Assembly: GCA_002349525.1 (NCBI GenBank)
Contig: DEDL01000018.1
Coordinates: forward strand, 40,571-104,570
Source: Lachnoclostridium sp. UBA2905
GTDB lineage: Bacteria > Bacillota > Clostridia > Lachnospirales > Lachnospiraceae
DNA: 64,000 nt
Direction of reading: 5' to 3'
The notes beneath the pieces are model-generated. The model did not search any database and was not told the DNA's origin. It was given only the letters and a program-made list of their open reading frames with translations. Of the stretch, positions 43,422 through 51,952 are shown one piece after another. Each line of letters starts with the position of its first letter. The stretch's first letter is position 1. Made by a program: the position numbers and the translations under genes.

Positions 43422-43422
43422 A

Positions 43423-44211
43423 ATGTCTCAGTATAAAGTTGAAATATGTGGTATTAACACATCCAGTCTGCCACTTATAAAAAATGAAGAAAAAGAAATA
43501 TTATTTGAAAAAATAAAGGCAGGGGATGATTCTGCCAGAGAGGCATATATCAATGGAAATTTAAGACTTGTCTTAAGTATTATACAACGATTTTCAAATA
43601 AAACGGATGACGTTGATGATTTGTTCCAGATTGGCTGCATTGGATTAATGAAAGCAATTGATAATTTTGATACATCACTTAATGTCAGGTTTTCAACTTA
43701 TGCAGTTCCCATGATCATAGGAGAAATTCGACGGTACTTAAGAGATTCAGGCAGTTCAGTGCGAATTAGCAGATCAATAAGGGATAATGCCTATAAAGCA
43801 GTGTACTGTAAAGAAAGGCTGGGAAAGATATTAGGCAGGGAGCCTACTATTGAGGAAATTTCTAAAGAAGTAAATCTTAGTCCGGAAGAGATAACATATG
43901 CGTTAGATGCTATTCAGAGTCCGGTTTCTTTATACGATCCTGTATACACAGAAGGAGGGGATACCCTTTATATAATTGATCAGATAAGTGATAAAAAAAG
44001 CAGAGAAGAAAACTGGATTGAAAAGCTTTCACTTAAAGAAGCGTTAGCTCATTTGAACGATAAAGAAAAAAATATAATAAAACTCAGATACTTTGACGGA
44101 AAGACCCAGATGGAGGTTGCCGGTGAAATAAGCATTTCCCAGGCTCAGGTTTCAAGACTTGAAAAAAATGCACTGAAAAACATGAAAAATTATCTGAATT
44201 CAGACAGATAA
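43423..44211 (+). CDS. sigG: RNA polymerase sporulation sigma factor sigma-G
   Basis: The 262-residue sigma factor begins YKVEICGINTSSLPLIKNEE, the N-terminus that separates sigma-G from sigma-F. Region 2 has GNLRLVLSIIQRFSNK and DDLFQIGCIGLMKAI; region 3 has SVRISRSIRDNAYKA; region 4 has LNDKEKNIIKLRYFDGKTQ and ISQAQVSRLEKN. It directs late forespore transcription. It stands behind the xylan genes rather than behind sigE, and its ribosome-binding site lies in an inverted repeat. A PRC-barrel sporulation-family gene follows. Confidence 0.95.
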   Translation: MSQYKVEICGINTSSLPLIKNEEKEILFEKIKAGDDSAREAYINGNLRLVLSIIQRFSNKTDDVDDLFQIGCIGLMKAIDNFDTSLNVRFSTYAVPMIIGEIRRYLRDSGSSVRISRSIRDNAYKAVYCKERLGKILGREPTIEEISKEVNLSPEEITYALDAIQSPVSLYDPVYTEGGDTLYIIDQISDKKSREENWIEKLSLKEALAHLNDKEKNIIKLRYFDGKTQMEVAGEISISQAQVSRLEKNALKNMKNYLNSDR

Positions 44212-44296
44212 TATAGTATAAATGTTATTTTACAGAATAAAATGTTATAGATAATTGGGGAAGACTCTATCATTTGCGAAAATCTGAGGTTAAATA

Positions 44297-44551
44297 ATGA
44301 GACTTTGTGAATTAAAATGCAAGGAAGTAATAAATATTTGTGATGGACAGAAAATTGGCCATATTACAGATATGGAATTTGATTTATGCAAAGGCTGTAT
44401 AAGTAAAATTATAGTGCCTGGTCCCTGCAAATCATTTGGCTGGTTTGGAAGGGAGTTAGAATATATAATTCCAGTCAGATGTGTCAGACAGATTGGAGAG
44501 GACGTTGTACTTGTAGAATGTATATTAGAGGAGTGTATTCATAAAGATTAG
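44297..44551 (+). CDS. YlmC/YmxH family PRC-barrel sporulation protein
   Basis: The 84-residue protein is one PRC-barrel-like domain: LKCKEVINICDGQKIGHITD opens it, DLCKGCISKIIVPGP follows, and ELEYIIPVRCVRQIGEDVVLVE ends the barrel. It matches the small YlmC/YmxH proteins linked with sporulation genes, whose exact role is not known. It is unusually rich in cysteine. TGAGG stands 9 bases before the ATG. Position behind sigG fits the conserved order. Confidence 0.85.
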   Translation: MRLCELKCKEVINICDGQKIGHITDMEFDLCKGCISKIIVPGPCKSFGWFGRELEYIIPVRCVRQIGEDVVLVECILEECIHKD

Positions 44552-44676
44552 GCTTTCTTTGCTTGCTATATTTTATTATGTGATATATAATTTTATAGAA
44601 GAAATACGTGTTAAGGATAATGGTATGTAAGATATAATAATGCTAATCACATAAAGATAACAGGAGGATTGATTAT

Positions 44677-45129
44677 ATGAAATGTCCATTTTGTGGCCAA
44701 GAAGATACTAAAGTAATTGATTCAAGGCCGGCAGATGATAATAGCTCAATCAGAAGAAGAAGGCAGTGTGATAAATGTGGAAAAAGGTTCACCACCTATG
44801 AAAAGGTGGAGGCAATCCCTCTTGTAGTTGTTAAAAAGGATATGTCAAGAGAGCAGTATGACAGAACCAAAATTGAGAAGGGAGTCTTTAAATCCTGTCA
44901 TAAAAGACCTATTGCAGTTGATAGGATTAATGAGGTTGTTGACAGTATTGAAGCAGAGATATTCAATATTGAAGCCAAAGAAATATCGAGTACCATAATT
45001 GGTGAGATAGTTATGGAAAAGCTTAAGGAGCTGGATGCTGTTGCTTATGTAAGATTTGCATCGGTGTACAGAGAATTTAAGGATGTTAATACATTTATGG
45101 ATGAGATTAAAAAAATATTGGATACTTGA
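44677..45129 (+). CDS. nrdR: Transcriptional repressor NrdR
   Basis: The 150-residue protein has an N-terminal zinc ribbon with C3, C6, C31 and C34 (KCPFCGQ and QCDKCGKRF) and the DNA-binding RRRRQ between. An ATP-cone domain follows (~residues 47-137; VVKKDMSREQYDRTKIEKG). NrdR senses ATP/dATP and represses ribonucleotide reductase genes. CAGGAGG precedes the ATG. No nrd gene is in the window. Confidence 0.96.
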   Translation: MKCPFCGQEDTKVIDSRPADDNSSIRRRRQCDKCGKRFTTYEKVEAIPLVVVKKDMSREQYDRTKIEKGVFKSCHKRPIAVDRINEVVDSIEAEIFNIEAKEISSTIIGEIVMEKLKELDAVAYVRFASVYREFKDVNTFMDEIKKILDT

Positions 45130-45154
45130 CAATTGTAATACAACGTATTACAAT
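45126..45154 (+). promoter_or_regulatory. Consensus promoter with embedded palindrome upstream of comM
   Basis: TTGACA (45126-45131) and TACAAT (45149-45154) are 17 bases apart. The spacer and -10 are filled by a perfect inverted repeat, ATTGTAATAC (45132-45141), AAC, GTATTACAAT (45145-45154), a likely repressor site. The -35 begins at the last codons of nrdR. Confidence 0.6.
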
Positions 45155-45159
45155 ATGAT

Positions 45160-45202
45160 CACCTACAAATATAACTACCTACAATTGTAGGTGGTTTTCT
45201 TT
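45160..45202 (+). terminator. Terminator or attenuator hairpin before comM
   Basis: CACCTACAA (45160-45168) can pair with TTGTAGGTG (45185-45193), followed by GTTTTCTTTT. A second copy ACCTACAA (45177-45184) can pair with the same TTGTAGGT as a loop-less palindrome, so two alternative pairings exist. It may end nrdR transcription or attenuate comM. Confidence 0.6.
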
Positions 45203-45253
45203 TACCCGTGGCTGGGTTTGTTCTTTTACGAAGCATATCTGAAAGGAAGGAAT

Positions 45254-46792
45254 ATGTTTTGTAAATCTTATTGTGCAGCAGTTATTGGCGTGGATGCAAG
45301 AATTGTTCAGATTGAGGCAGACGTCAATGATGGTATGCCCATCTTCCAGATGGTTGGATATTTGAATTCAGAAGTGAGAGAAGCTAAGGAAAGAGTCAGG
45401 AGTGCAATTAAGAATATTGGTTGGGGGTTCCCTGCCAAAAGAGTTACAGTTAATATATCTCCGGCAGATTTTAAAAAGGAAGGAACAGCATATGATCTTG
45501 GAATTGCTGTAGCTCTTTTGTGCTCATTTGGCAGGATACAATGTGATAAGCTGGATCAGATACTATTTGCAGGTGAATTAAGTCTCAATGGAAAGGTTAA
45601 CAGCATTAACGGTGTTTTGCCAATTGTGCTTGCAGCTAAGGAAAGGGGCTTTAAGTATTGCATAGTTCCAGCATGTAATGTAAATGAGGGGGCTATAGTA
45701 TCGGGCATTAAAACAATAGGAACTGATTCTTTGCAGGAAACGGTTGATATTATTGAAAAAGAGTGTTTTGATGAGATGGCTGTTCCTAATGAGGAATGGA
45801 AAAGTAATTATTCTGCATGTATGTCAAAGGATTTCTCGGACATTTCAGGGCAGCCTATGGTAAAACGTGCTGCAATGTTAGCAATTGCAGGTGGCCATAA
45901 TATGCTTATGATAGGTCCGCCAGGGTCTGGTAAGACAATGATTGCAGAGAGACTCCCGGGAATTATGCCAGGACTTACCATGAAAGAAAGTATAGAAGTT
46001 TCAAAGATATACAGTTCATCCGGGAAATTTACAGAGACAAAGGGATTTGTTTACGAAAGACCCTTCAGAGCACCACATCATTCCATATCCCCTGCCGGTC
46101 TGATTGGAGGCGGAATAAGTCCCTATCCCGGGGAGATAAGTTATGCACATAGAGGTGTGCTTTTTATGGATGAACTAACAGAATTCAAAAGGGATACTGT
46201 AGAACTTCTGCGAACACCTCTTGAGAAGAAATATATTGAGCATACAAGGAATAACGTCACAATACGATATCCAAGCGATTTTGTTCTGGTGGTGGCTATG
46301 AATCCCTGTCCTTGTGGTTATTATCCGGATAAGTCAAAATGTAGCTGTACACCATTACAGATAAACAGGTATCTAAGCAAATTAAGTTATCCTCTTCTTG
46401 ACAGGATAGATATTGTGTCCCAGGTACAGAGTGTAAAATATGCCAGTATAAACTCTCAGGATAAGGATATTTATACCACTTCATATATAAGAGAAAGAGT
46501 CAATGCTATGAGAAGCATTCAGAACAAAAGATTTAATAATGACAGAATTACACTTAATTCAGAAATGAATCTTTTTCATATAAAGAAATATTGCGTATTA
46601 GATGATGAATGTAAGAATTTTATGGAGAATGTTTTTGAAAAACTTTCTTTGTCAGTACGTGGATATAATAAGATACTTAAGGTTGCAAGAACAATAGCTG
46701 ACAGTGAGGAATGTGATAATATTACTATTAATCATCTTAAGGAAGCTGTTATATACAGGAGCTTTGACAGGCAGATAAAAGAGGTGATGTGA
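45254..46792 (+). CDS. YifB/ComM family Mg-chelatase-like AAA+ ATPase
   Basis: The 512-residue protein has an N-terminal Lon-protease-like S5 domain (~residues 20-170; VNISPADFKKEGTAYDLGIA), an AAA+ core with Walker A GPPGSGKT (~222), Walker B VLFMDELTEF and a zinc-like cluster NPCPCGYYPDKSKCSC, and a C-terminal Mg-chelatase domain. ComM homologues are hexameric helicases that help integrate DNA in transformation. The ATG at 45254 follows GAAAGGAAGG; the frame is open to 45191, but that part is not conserved-looking. dprA follows with overlap, supporting a role in DNA uptake or recombination. Confidence 0.9.
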   Translation: MFCKSYCAAVIGVDARIVQIEADVNDGMPIFQMVGYLNSEVREAKERVRSAIKNIGWGFPAKRVTVNISPADFKKEGTAYDLGIAVALLCSFGRIQCDKLDQILFAGELSLNGKVNSINGVLPIVLAAKERGFKYCIVPACNVNEGAIVSGIKTIGTDSLQETVDIIEKECFDEMAVPNEEWKSNYSACMSKDFSDISGQPMVKRAAMLAIAGGHNMLMIGPPGSGKTMIAERLPGIMPGLTMKESIEVSKIYSSSGKFTETKGFVYERPFRAPHHSISPAGLIGGGISPYPGEISYAHRGVLFMDELTEFKRDTVELLRTPLEKKYIEHTRNNVTIRYPSDFVLVVAMNPCPCGYYPDKSKCSCTPLQINRYLSKLSYPLLDRIDIVSQVQSVKYASINSQDKDIYTTSYIRERVNAMRSIQNKRFNNDRITLNSEMNLFHIKKYCVLDDECKNFMENVFEKLSLSVRGYNKILKVARTIADSEECDNITINHLKEAVIYRSFDRQIKEVM

Positions 46793-47922
46793 TGGGATTA
46801 TCTATAGATGAATACTGGTACTGGTTTGTTAATATTAACGGAGTAGGAAGGATTACCCGCAACAAGCTGCTTAATCATTTTGGAAGTGTAGTTGAAGTAT
46901 ATAATTGTAGTGAGACTGTTATTAAAAATATGGAATTTCTTAATGAAAAACAGAAGAACAATATACTTGTAAAGAATAGTGATGGTATAAAGCATGATTA
47001 CCTTGCTATGATGAAAAAGGGAATAAGTTTTATTCATCAGGATTCGGTTGATTTCCCTGAGAAGCTTATGGATATTCCTGATAAGCCCCATGGATTATAC
47101 TGTAAGGGAGAATATAAAAAAATACTGGAGGATAATAGATTTAAGGTTGCAATTGTTGGCTCGAGAAAGTGCTCTGCATATGGTAATGAAGCTGCATATA
47201 AAATCGGTTATGAGCTTGGAGCCAGAGGTATATGTGTTGTAAGCGGGATGGCCAGAGGAATTGATGGAGCCGCAGAGAAGGGTTGTCTTAATGCAGGAGG
47301 TAATTCAGCAGCTGTTCTTGGATGTGGGGTGGATATATGTTATCCCGGTGACAATATTGACCTTTATATGAATATTGCCAGGAATGGAGTTCTTATATCA
47401 GAGAATAATCCGGGAACTAAGCCCACAGCTGGTTTATTTCCGGAAAGAAACAGACTTATATCAGGACTTGCTGACGCAATAATTGTGGTTGAAGCCGGTG
47501 AAAAAAGTGGAACATTTATAACTGTTGATATGGCTTTGGAACAGGGAAAGGAAGTGTATGCCCTGCCTGGGAGGATAACGGATTTGCAGAGCAGAGGCTG
47601 TAACAGGCTTATAAAGCAGGGAGCACAGATTTTTGAGTCGGTAACTGAATTTTTAAATGATATGGAATTTTTTCAGGCCTGCAGGGGAATGAACAATGAG
47701 ACTTATAAGATGTTTTATGATATGAAAATAGATGAGAAAAGACCAAAACAGCAAGAGCAGAATATAATATATTCTATTCTTGACATGAAACCAAAGCATA
47801 TTGATGATATAGTAAAAGAAACAGGAATTGCCCTGTGTCATGTAATGAATCATCTGATTGATATGGAAATAAATGGAATTGTGCGTCAGACAGTCAACAA
47901 TTATTATGTACTTAATATTTAA
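46792..47922 (+). CDS. dprA: DNA processing protein DprA
   Basis: The 376-residue protein loads RecA on incoming single-stranded DNA. The Rossmann core is clear: VAIVGSRKCSAYGNEAA, VVSGMARGIDGAAEKG, GGNSAAVLGCGVDICYPG, FPERNRLISGLADAIIVVEA and KSGTFITVDMALEQGKEVYA. An N-terminal SAM-like helix-hairpin-helix (~1-60) and a C-terminal winged helix (~305-370) flank it. The ATG shares one base with the comM stop; GAGGTG lies upstream. Confidence 0.95.
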   Translation: MGLSIDEYWYWFVNINGVGRITRNKLLNHFGSVVEVYNCSETVIKNMEFLNEKQKNNILVKNSDGIKHDYLAMMKKGISFIHQDSVDFPEKLMDIPDKPHGLYCKGEYKKILEDNRFKVAIVGSRKCSAYGNEAAYKIGYELGARGICVVSGMARGIDGAAEKGCLNAGGNSAAVLGCGVDICYPGDNIDLYMNIARNGVLISENNPGTKPTAGLFPERNRLISGLADAIIVVEAGEKSGTFITVDMALEQGKEVYALPGRITDLQSRGCNRLIKQGAQIFESVTEFLNDMEFFQACRGMNNETYKMFYDMKIDEKRPKQQEQNIIYSILDMKPKHIDDIVKETGIALCHVMNHLIDMEINGIVRQTVNNYYVLNI

Positions 47923-47931
47923 ATAAACATC

Positions 47932-47960
47932 TTGCATGTAAGAATAAAATAGTGTATGCT
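47932..47960 (+). promoter_or_regulatory. Promoter of topA
   Basis: TTGCAT (47932-47937) and TATGCT (47955-47960) with a 17-base spacer lie in the gap between dprA and topA. Confidence 0.5.
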
Positions 47961-48063
47961 AAATTAGATTTGTCATAAAATTACCAATTTTTATAGTGAA
48001 TATGCAATTATTTAATGTTGGAATAATAAGATGAATGTAATAATATAAATCGGGAGTGAGCAT

Positions 48064-50130
48064 ATGGCTAAGTACCTTGTTATTGTTGAGTCACCAGCCA
48101 AGGCTGAAACAATAAAGAAATTTTTAGGAAAGAATTATGATGTCATGGCGTCCAATGGTCATGTCAGGGATTTACCTAAAAGTACTCTTGGAGTAGATAT
48201 AGAGAATGATTTTGAACCAAAGTATATTACTATCCGCGGTAAGGGAGATTTGCTTGCCAAGTTAAGAAAAGCTGCCAAGAAAGCAGATAAAGTTTATCTT
48301 GCAACTGACCCGGACCGTGAAGGAGAAGCAATATCATGGCATCTGTTAGAGGCATTGAAACTTGACCCGGCAAAGACAAGCAGAATCACTTTCAATGAGA
48401 TTACTAAAAATGCTGTTAAACAGTCAATTAAACAGGCAAGAGATATTGATCTTAATCTTGTTGATGCACAGCAGACAAGAAGAATACTAGACAGAATGGT
48501 GGGATATCTTATCAGTCCACTTCTTTGGGCTAAGGTTAAGAATGGTCTTAGTGCAGGAAGAGTTCAGTCTGTTGCATTAAGACTTATATGTGACAGAGAG
48601 AATGAGATAAACTCATTTATACCAAAAGAATACTGGACTCTTGATGCAGATTTTAATATTAAGGGAGAGAAAAAACCTCTTAAGGCTCATTTCTATGGAA
48701 CTAAGGATGAGAAGATAGAGCTTGCCAATGAAGAAGAGACCAATAAGGTTATTGACTCTGTTAAAGATGAGGATTTTGTTATTTCAGATGTTAAAATTTC
48801 TGAAAGGAATAAGAAATCGCCAAAACCATTCACAACTAGTACACTTCAGCAGGAAGCTTCTGCAACACTTAATTTTTCAACACAGAAAACTATGCGAATT
48901 GCGCAGCAGTTGTACGAAGGTGTTGCAATTAAAGGACATGGAACAATTGGTCTTATAACATATCTTAGAACAGATTCTACAAGAATCTCTGAGGAAGCTG
49001 ACAGTGCATGTCGTGAATTTATCGCAGATCAGTATGGTAGTGATTATGTAATAGATAAAATTGCGACAGATAAAAATACTAAAAAAATACAGGATGCTCA
49101 TGAAGCAATTCGTCCAACTTATGTTGATCTTACTCCTGTTGTTATTAAGGAGCAGCTTACAAGAGACCAGTTCAGACTGTATCAGCTGATATGGAAGAGA
49201 TTTGTTGCCAGTAGAATGAGTTATGCAAAATATGAGACAACAAGTATAAAAATTGATGCAGGAGATTATCGCTTCACAGCTGCAGCATCAAAGATTATAT
49301 TTGCCGGATATATGTCTGTATATCAGAATGCAGATGATAAGCAGGAAACAGATGTTATATCATCCTCAATAAGTAAGGGTGAGGTTTTGAAAACAGATGA
49401 ATTTGAAAAACTGCAGCATTTCACACAGCCACCTGCTCATTTTACAGAGGCTTCTCTTGTACGTACACTTGAGGAACTTGGTATTGGACGTCCTAGTACT
49501 TATGCTCCAACAATTACTACAATTATTGCAAGGCGTTATGTTGCCAGGGAAAAGAAAAATCTTTATGTTACAGAACTGGGTGAAGTAGTTAATTCAATTA
49601 TGGTTAAAGCATTTTCAACAATAGTTGATGTTAATTTTACTGCTAATCTTGAGGGACTGCTTGACTGCGTTGGTGAAGGAACTGTGGCATGGAAGACGGT
49701 TGTACGTAATTTTTATCCTGATCTTGCAATAGCAGTCAAGAATGCTGAAAAGGAACTTAAAGAGATAAAGATTGAAGACGAAGTGACAGACGTTATATGT
49801 GAACACTGTGGAAGGAATATGGTTATAAAATATGGACCTCATGGCAAGTTTTTAGCATGCCCGGGCTTCCCTGATTGTAGAAATACAAAACCATATTTTG
49901 AAAAAATAGGTATAAGCTGTCCTAACTGTGGTGGAGATATAGTTATTAAGAAAACCCAGAAGGGAAGAAAATACTACGGCTGCATGAATAATCCTGAGTG
50001 TGATTTTATGTCATGGCAGAAACCATCAGGAAAGCTTTGCCCAAAATGTGGTAAAATGATGCTGGAAAAGGGTAATAAGCTTGTATGTATGGATAACCAG
50101 TGCGGCTATGTTACAAAAAAAGAACAGTAG
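48064..50130 (+). CDS. topA: DNA topoisomerase I
   Basis: The 688-residue type IA enzyme relaxes negative supercoils. The Toprim domain has IVESPAKAETI and ATDPDREGEAISWH; the catalytic tyrosine is Y300 in GLITYLRTDSTRIS; GRVQSVALRL and GIGRPSTYAP are core motifs. Three four-cysteine zinc fingers end the protein: CEHCGRN...CPGFPDC, CPNCGG...CMNNPEC and CPKCGK...CMDNQC. GGGAGTGAG precedes the ATG. The dprA-topA-codY order is conserved in Firmicutes. Confidence 0.97.
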   Translation: MAKYLVIVESPAKAETIKKFLGKNYDVMASNGHVRDLPKSTLGVDIENDFEPKYITIRGKGDLLAKLRKAAKKADKVYLATDPDREGEAISWHLLEALKLDPAKTSRITFNEITKNAVKQSIKQARDIDLNLVDAQQTRRILDRMVGYLISPLLWAKVKNGLSAGRVQSVALRLICDRENEINSFIPKEYWTLDADFNIKGEKKPLKAHFYGTKDEKIELANEEETNKVIDSVKDEDFVISDVKISERNKKSPKPFTTSTLQQEASATLNFSTQKTMRIAQQLYEGVAIKGHGTIGLITYLRTDSTRISEEADSACREFIADQYGSDYVIDKIATDKNTKKIQDAHEAIRPTYVDLTPVVIKEQLTRDQFRLYQLIWKRFVASRMSYAKYETTSIKIDAGDYRFTAAASKIIFAGYMSVYQNADDKQETDVISSSISKGEVLKTDEFEKLQHFTQPPAHFTEASLVRTLEELGIGRPSTYAPTITTIIARRYVAREKKNLYVTELGEVVNSIMVKAFSTIVDVNFTANLEGLLDCVGEGTVAWKTVVRNFYPDLAIAVKNAEKELKEIKIEDEVTDVICEHCGRNMVIKYGPHGKFLACPGFPDCRNTKPYFEKIGISCPNCGGDIVIKKTQKGRKYYGCMNNPECDFMSWQKPSGKLCPKCGKMMLEKGNKLVCMDNQCGYVTKKEQ

Positions 50131-50161
50131 GTCAGATGATATACTATGTGTATTGATTTTA

Positions 50162-50190
50162 TTGATGTTTGTCGAAATGTGTGATAGAAT
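50162..50190 (+). promoter_or_regulatory. Promoter of codY
   Basis: TTGATG (50162-50167) and TAGAAT (50185-50190) are 17 bases apart, 34 bases before the codY ATG. Confidence 0.55.
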
Positions 50191-50224
50191 AGGTACATTA
50201 TGTGAATTGATTGAGGTAAGATAA

Positions 50225-50998
50225 ATGAGCGTTGAATTGTTAGATAAAACACGAAAAATTAATAAACTGCTACACAATAACACATCCAATAAGTTTTTGT
50301 TTGATGATATCTGTGCTGTACTTAGTGAAGTACTTGACTCTAATGCCATGGTGCTTAGTAAAAAAGGTAAGGTACTTGGTATTAAGAATAAGAGCAGTAT
50401 TCAACCGCTTGATAAGCTTATTGAAAATCAGGTTGGTAAACTGATAGATAGTAGTCTCAATGAACGTTTTCTTAATGTTCTGTCTACAATGGAGAATGTT
50501 AATCTTACAACATTTGGTTTTGAGGATGCAAAGGAAAAGGGATACAATGCAATAATTGTTCCAATTGATATTTCAGGAGAACGTCTTGGTACACTGTTTT
50601 TCTACAGGATCAACAAGGATTATACTATAGATGATATTATTCTTAGCGAATATGGAACTAATGTTGTAGGCCTTGAGATGCTTCGCTCCGTAAAGGAAGA
50701 GGATGCAGAGATAGTAAGGAATAAACAGATTGTTAAATCAGCTATAAGCACATTATCATATTCAGAGGTTGAAGCAATTACTCATGTATTTAAGGAACTT
50801 GATAATAAGGAAGGAATTCTTGTTGCAAGTAAAATTGCGGACAGAGTAGGAATTACAAGATCAGTTATTGTTAATGCCTTAAGAAAATTTGAAAGTGCAG
50901 GAGTAATTGAGTCCCATTCATCAGGAATGAAGGGAACATACATAAAGGTTCTTAATGACGAAGTATTTTCGGAACTTGCAAAGTCAAGTTGGGATTAG
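50225..50998 (+). CDS. codY: Global GTP/branched-chain amino acid sensing repressor CodY
   Basis: The 257-residue protein has the N-terminal GAF domain that binds branched-chain amino acids (~residues 1-150) and the C-terminal winged helix with the invariant VASKIADRVGITRSVIVNAL and GMKGTYIKVLN. It represses amino acid synthesis, transport and often sporulation genes in rich conditions. TGAGGTAAG lies before the ATG. It could regulate ilvD-ilvB in this window, but I see no clear AATTTTCNGAAAATT box upstream of them. Confidence 0.96.
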   Translation: MSVELLDKTRKINKLLHNNTSNKFLFDDICAVLSEVLDSNAMVLSKKGKVLGIKNKSSIQPLDKLIENQVGKLIDSSLNERFLNVLSTMENVNLTTFGFEDAKEKGYNAIIVPIDISGERLGTLFFYRINKDYTIDDIILSEYGTNVVGLEMLRSVKEEDAEIVRNKQIVKSAISTLSYSEVEAITHVFKELDNKEGILVASKIADRVGITRSVIVNALRKFESAGVIESHSSGMKGTYIKVLNDEVFSELAKSSWD

Positions 50999-51008
50999 AA
51001 AAAAGTGC

Positions 51009-51037
51009 TTGCAATATTATATTATATGTGATAAACT
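51009..51037 (+). promoter_or_regulatory. Promoter of rpsB-tsf
   Basis: TTGCAA (51009-51014) and TAAACT (51032-51037) are 17 bases apart. The leader that follows is ~125 bases long and may hold an S2 autoregulatory structure; I could not define one by eye. Confidence 0.5.
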
Positions 51038-51169
51038 TTGAAAGTATTTGAAAAAACACATGTGCTGACTATATGCCGGTGTCCTGTTATGTTTTGACGC
51101 GAGATATGATGGGATTGCATATAAGGTGGATGTACATGGACGATAATTAACCATATGGAGGTAGAAAAC

Positions 51170-51910
51170 ATGAGCGTTATTTCAATGAAACAGTTATTAG
51201 AAGCAGGTGTACATTTCGGACATCAGACAAGAAGATGGAACCCTAAGATGGCAGAGTATATTTATACTGAGAGAAACGGTATTTATATCATCGATCTTCA
51301 GAAGTCAGTAGGAAAAGTTGATGAAGCTTACAATGCAATTAAAGATATTGCTGCTGATGGTGGAAAGATTCTTTTTGTTGGTACTAAGAAGCAGGCTCAG
51401 GATTCAGTCAAGTCAGAAGCAGAGCGTTGCGGTATGTACTATGTTAATGAGAGATGGTTAGGTGGAATGCTCACTAACTTCAAGACTATTCAGACAAGAA
51501 TCAATAGATTAAAGGCTATCGAAAAGATGGCTGAAGATGGAACATTTGATGTTCTTCCTAAGAAAGAAGTTATTGAACTTCGTAAAGAGTGGGATAAGCT
51601 TGAGAAGAATCTTGGTGGTATTAAGACTATGAAGACTATTCCAGATGCAATCTTTGTTGTTGATCCTAAGAAAGAAAAGATTTGTGTTCAGGAAGCTCAT
51701 ATCCTTGGAATTCCTTTAATTGGTATTGCTGATACAAACTGTGATCCAGAAGAACTTGATTATGTAATTCCTGGTAATGATGATGCTATTCGTGCAGTTA
51801 AGCTTATCGTATCAAAGATGGCAGATGCTGTTATCGAAGCTAATGAAGGAGCTTCAATGGATGAAGCTGAAGCAGCTGAGGAAGTTGCAGAGGAAGCAAC
51901 AGAAGAGTAA
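51170..51910 (+). CDS. rpsB: 30S ribosomal protein S2
   Basis: The 246-residue protein begins MSVISMKQLLEAGVHFGHQT, the S2 hallmark, with RRWNPKMAEYIY, ERWLGGMLTNF and GIADTNCDPEELDYVIPGND also clear. An acidic tail (EAEAAEEVAEEATEE) ends it, as in many Clostridia. The ATG at 51170 follows GGAGG by 8 bases; an in-frame ATG at 51155 overlaps that site. tsf follows after 42 bases in the conserved operon. Confidence 0.98.
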   Translation: MSVISMKQLLEAGVHFGHQTRRWNPKMAEYIYTERNGIYIIDLQKSVGKVDEAYNAIKDIAADGGKILFVGTKKQAQDSVKSEAERCGMYYVNERWLGGMLTNFKTIQTRINRLKAIEKMAEDGTFDVLPKKEVIELRKEWDKLEKNLGGIKTMKTIPDAIFVVDPKKEKICVQEAHILGIPLIGIADTNCDPEELDYVIPGNDDAIRAVKLIVSKMADAVIEANEGASMDEAEAAEEVAEEATEE

Positions 51911-51952
51911 TTAGTAATTTGCGTTTTATAATTGATTTAAGGAGAGAATATA

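Noticed and set aside
45191..45253. N-terminal extension of the comM-like protein
   Set aside because: The in-frame extension overlaps the terminator-like hairpin and lacks a ribosome-binding site, while the ATG at 45254 follows GAAAGGAAGG.
50999..51169. Defined S2 autoregulatory RNA in the rpsB leader
   Set aside because: The leader is long enough, but I could not trace a convincing conserved structure by eye.
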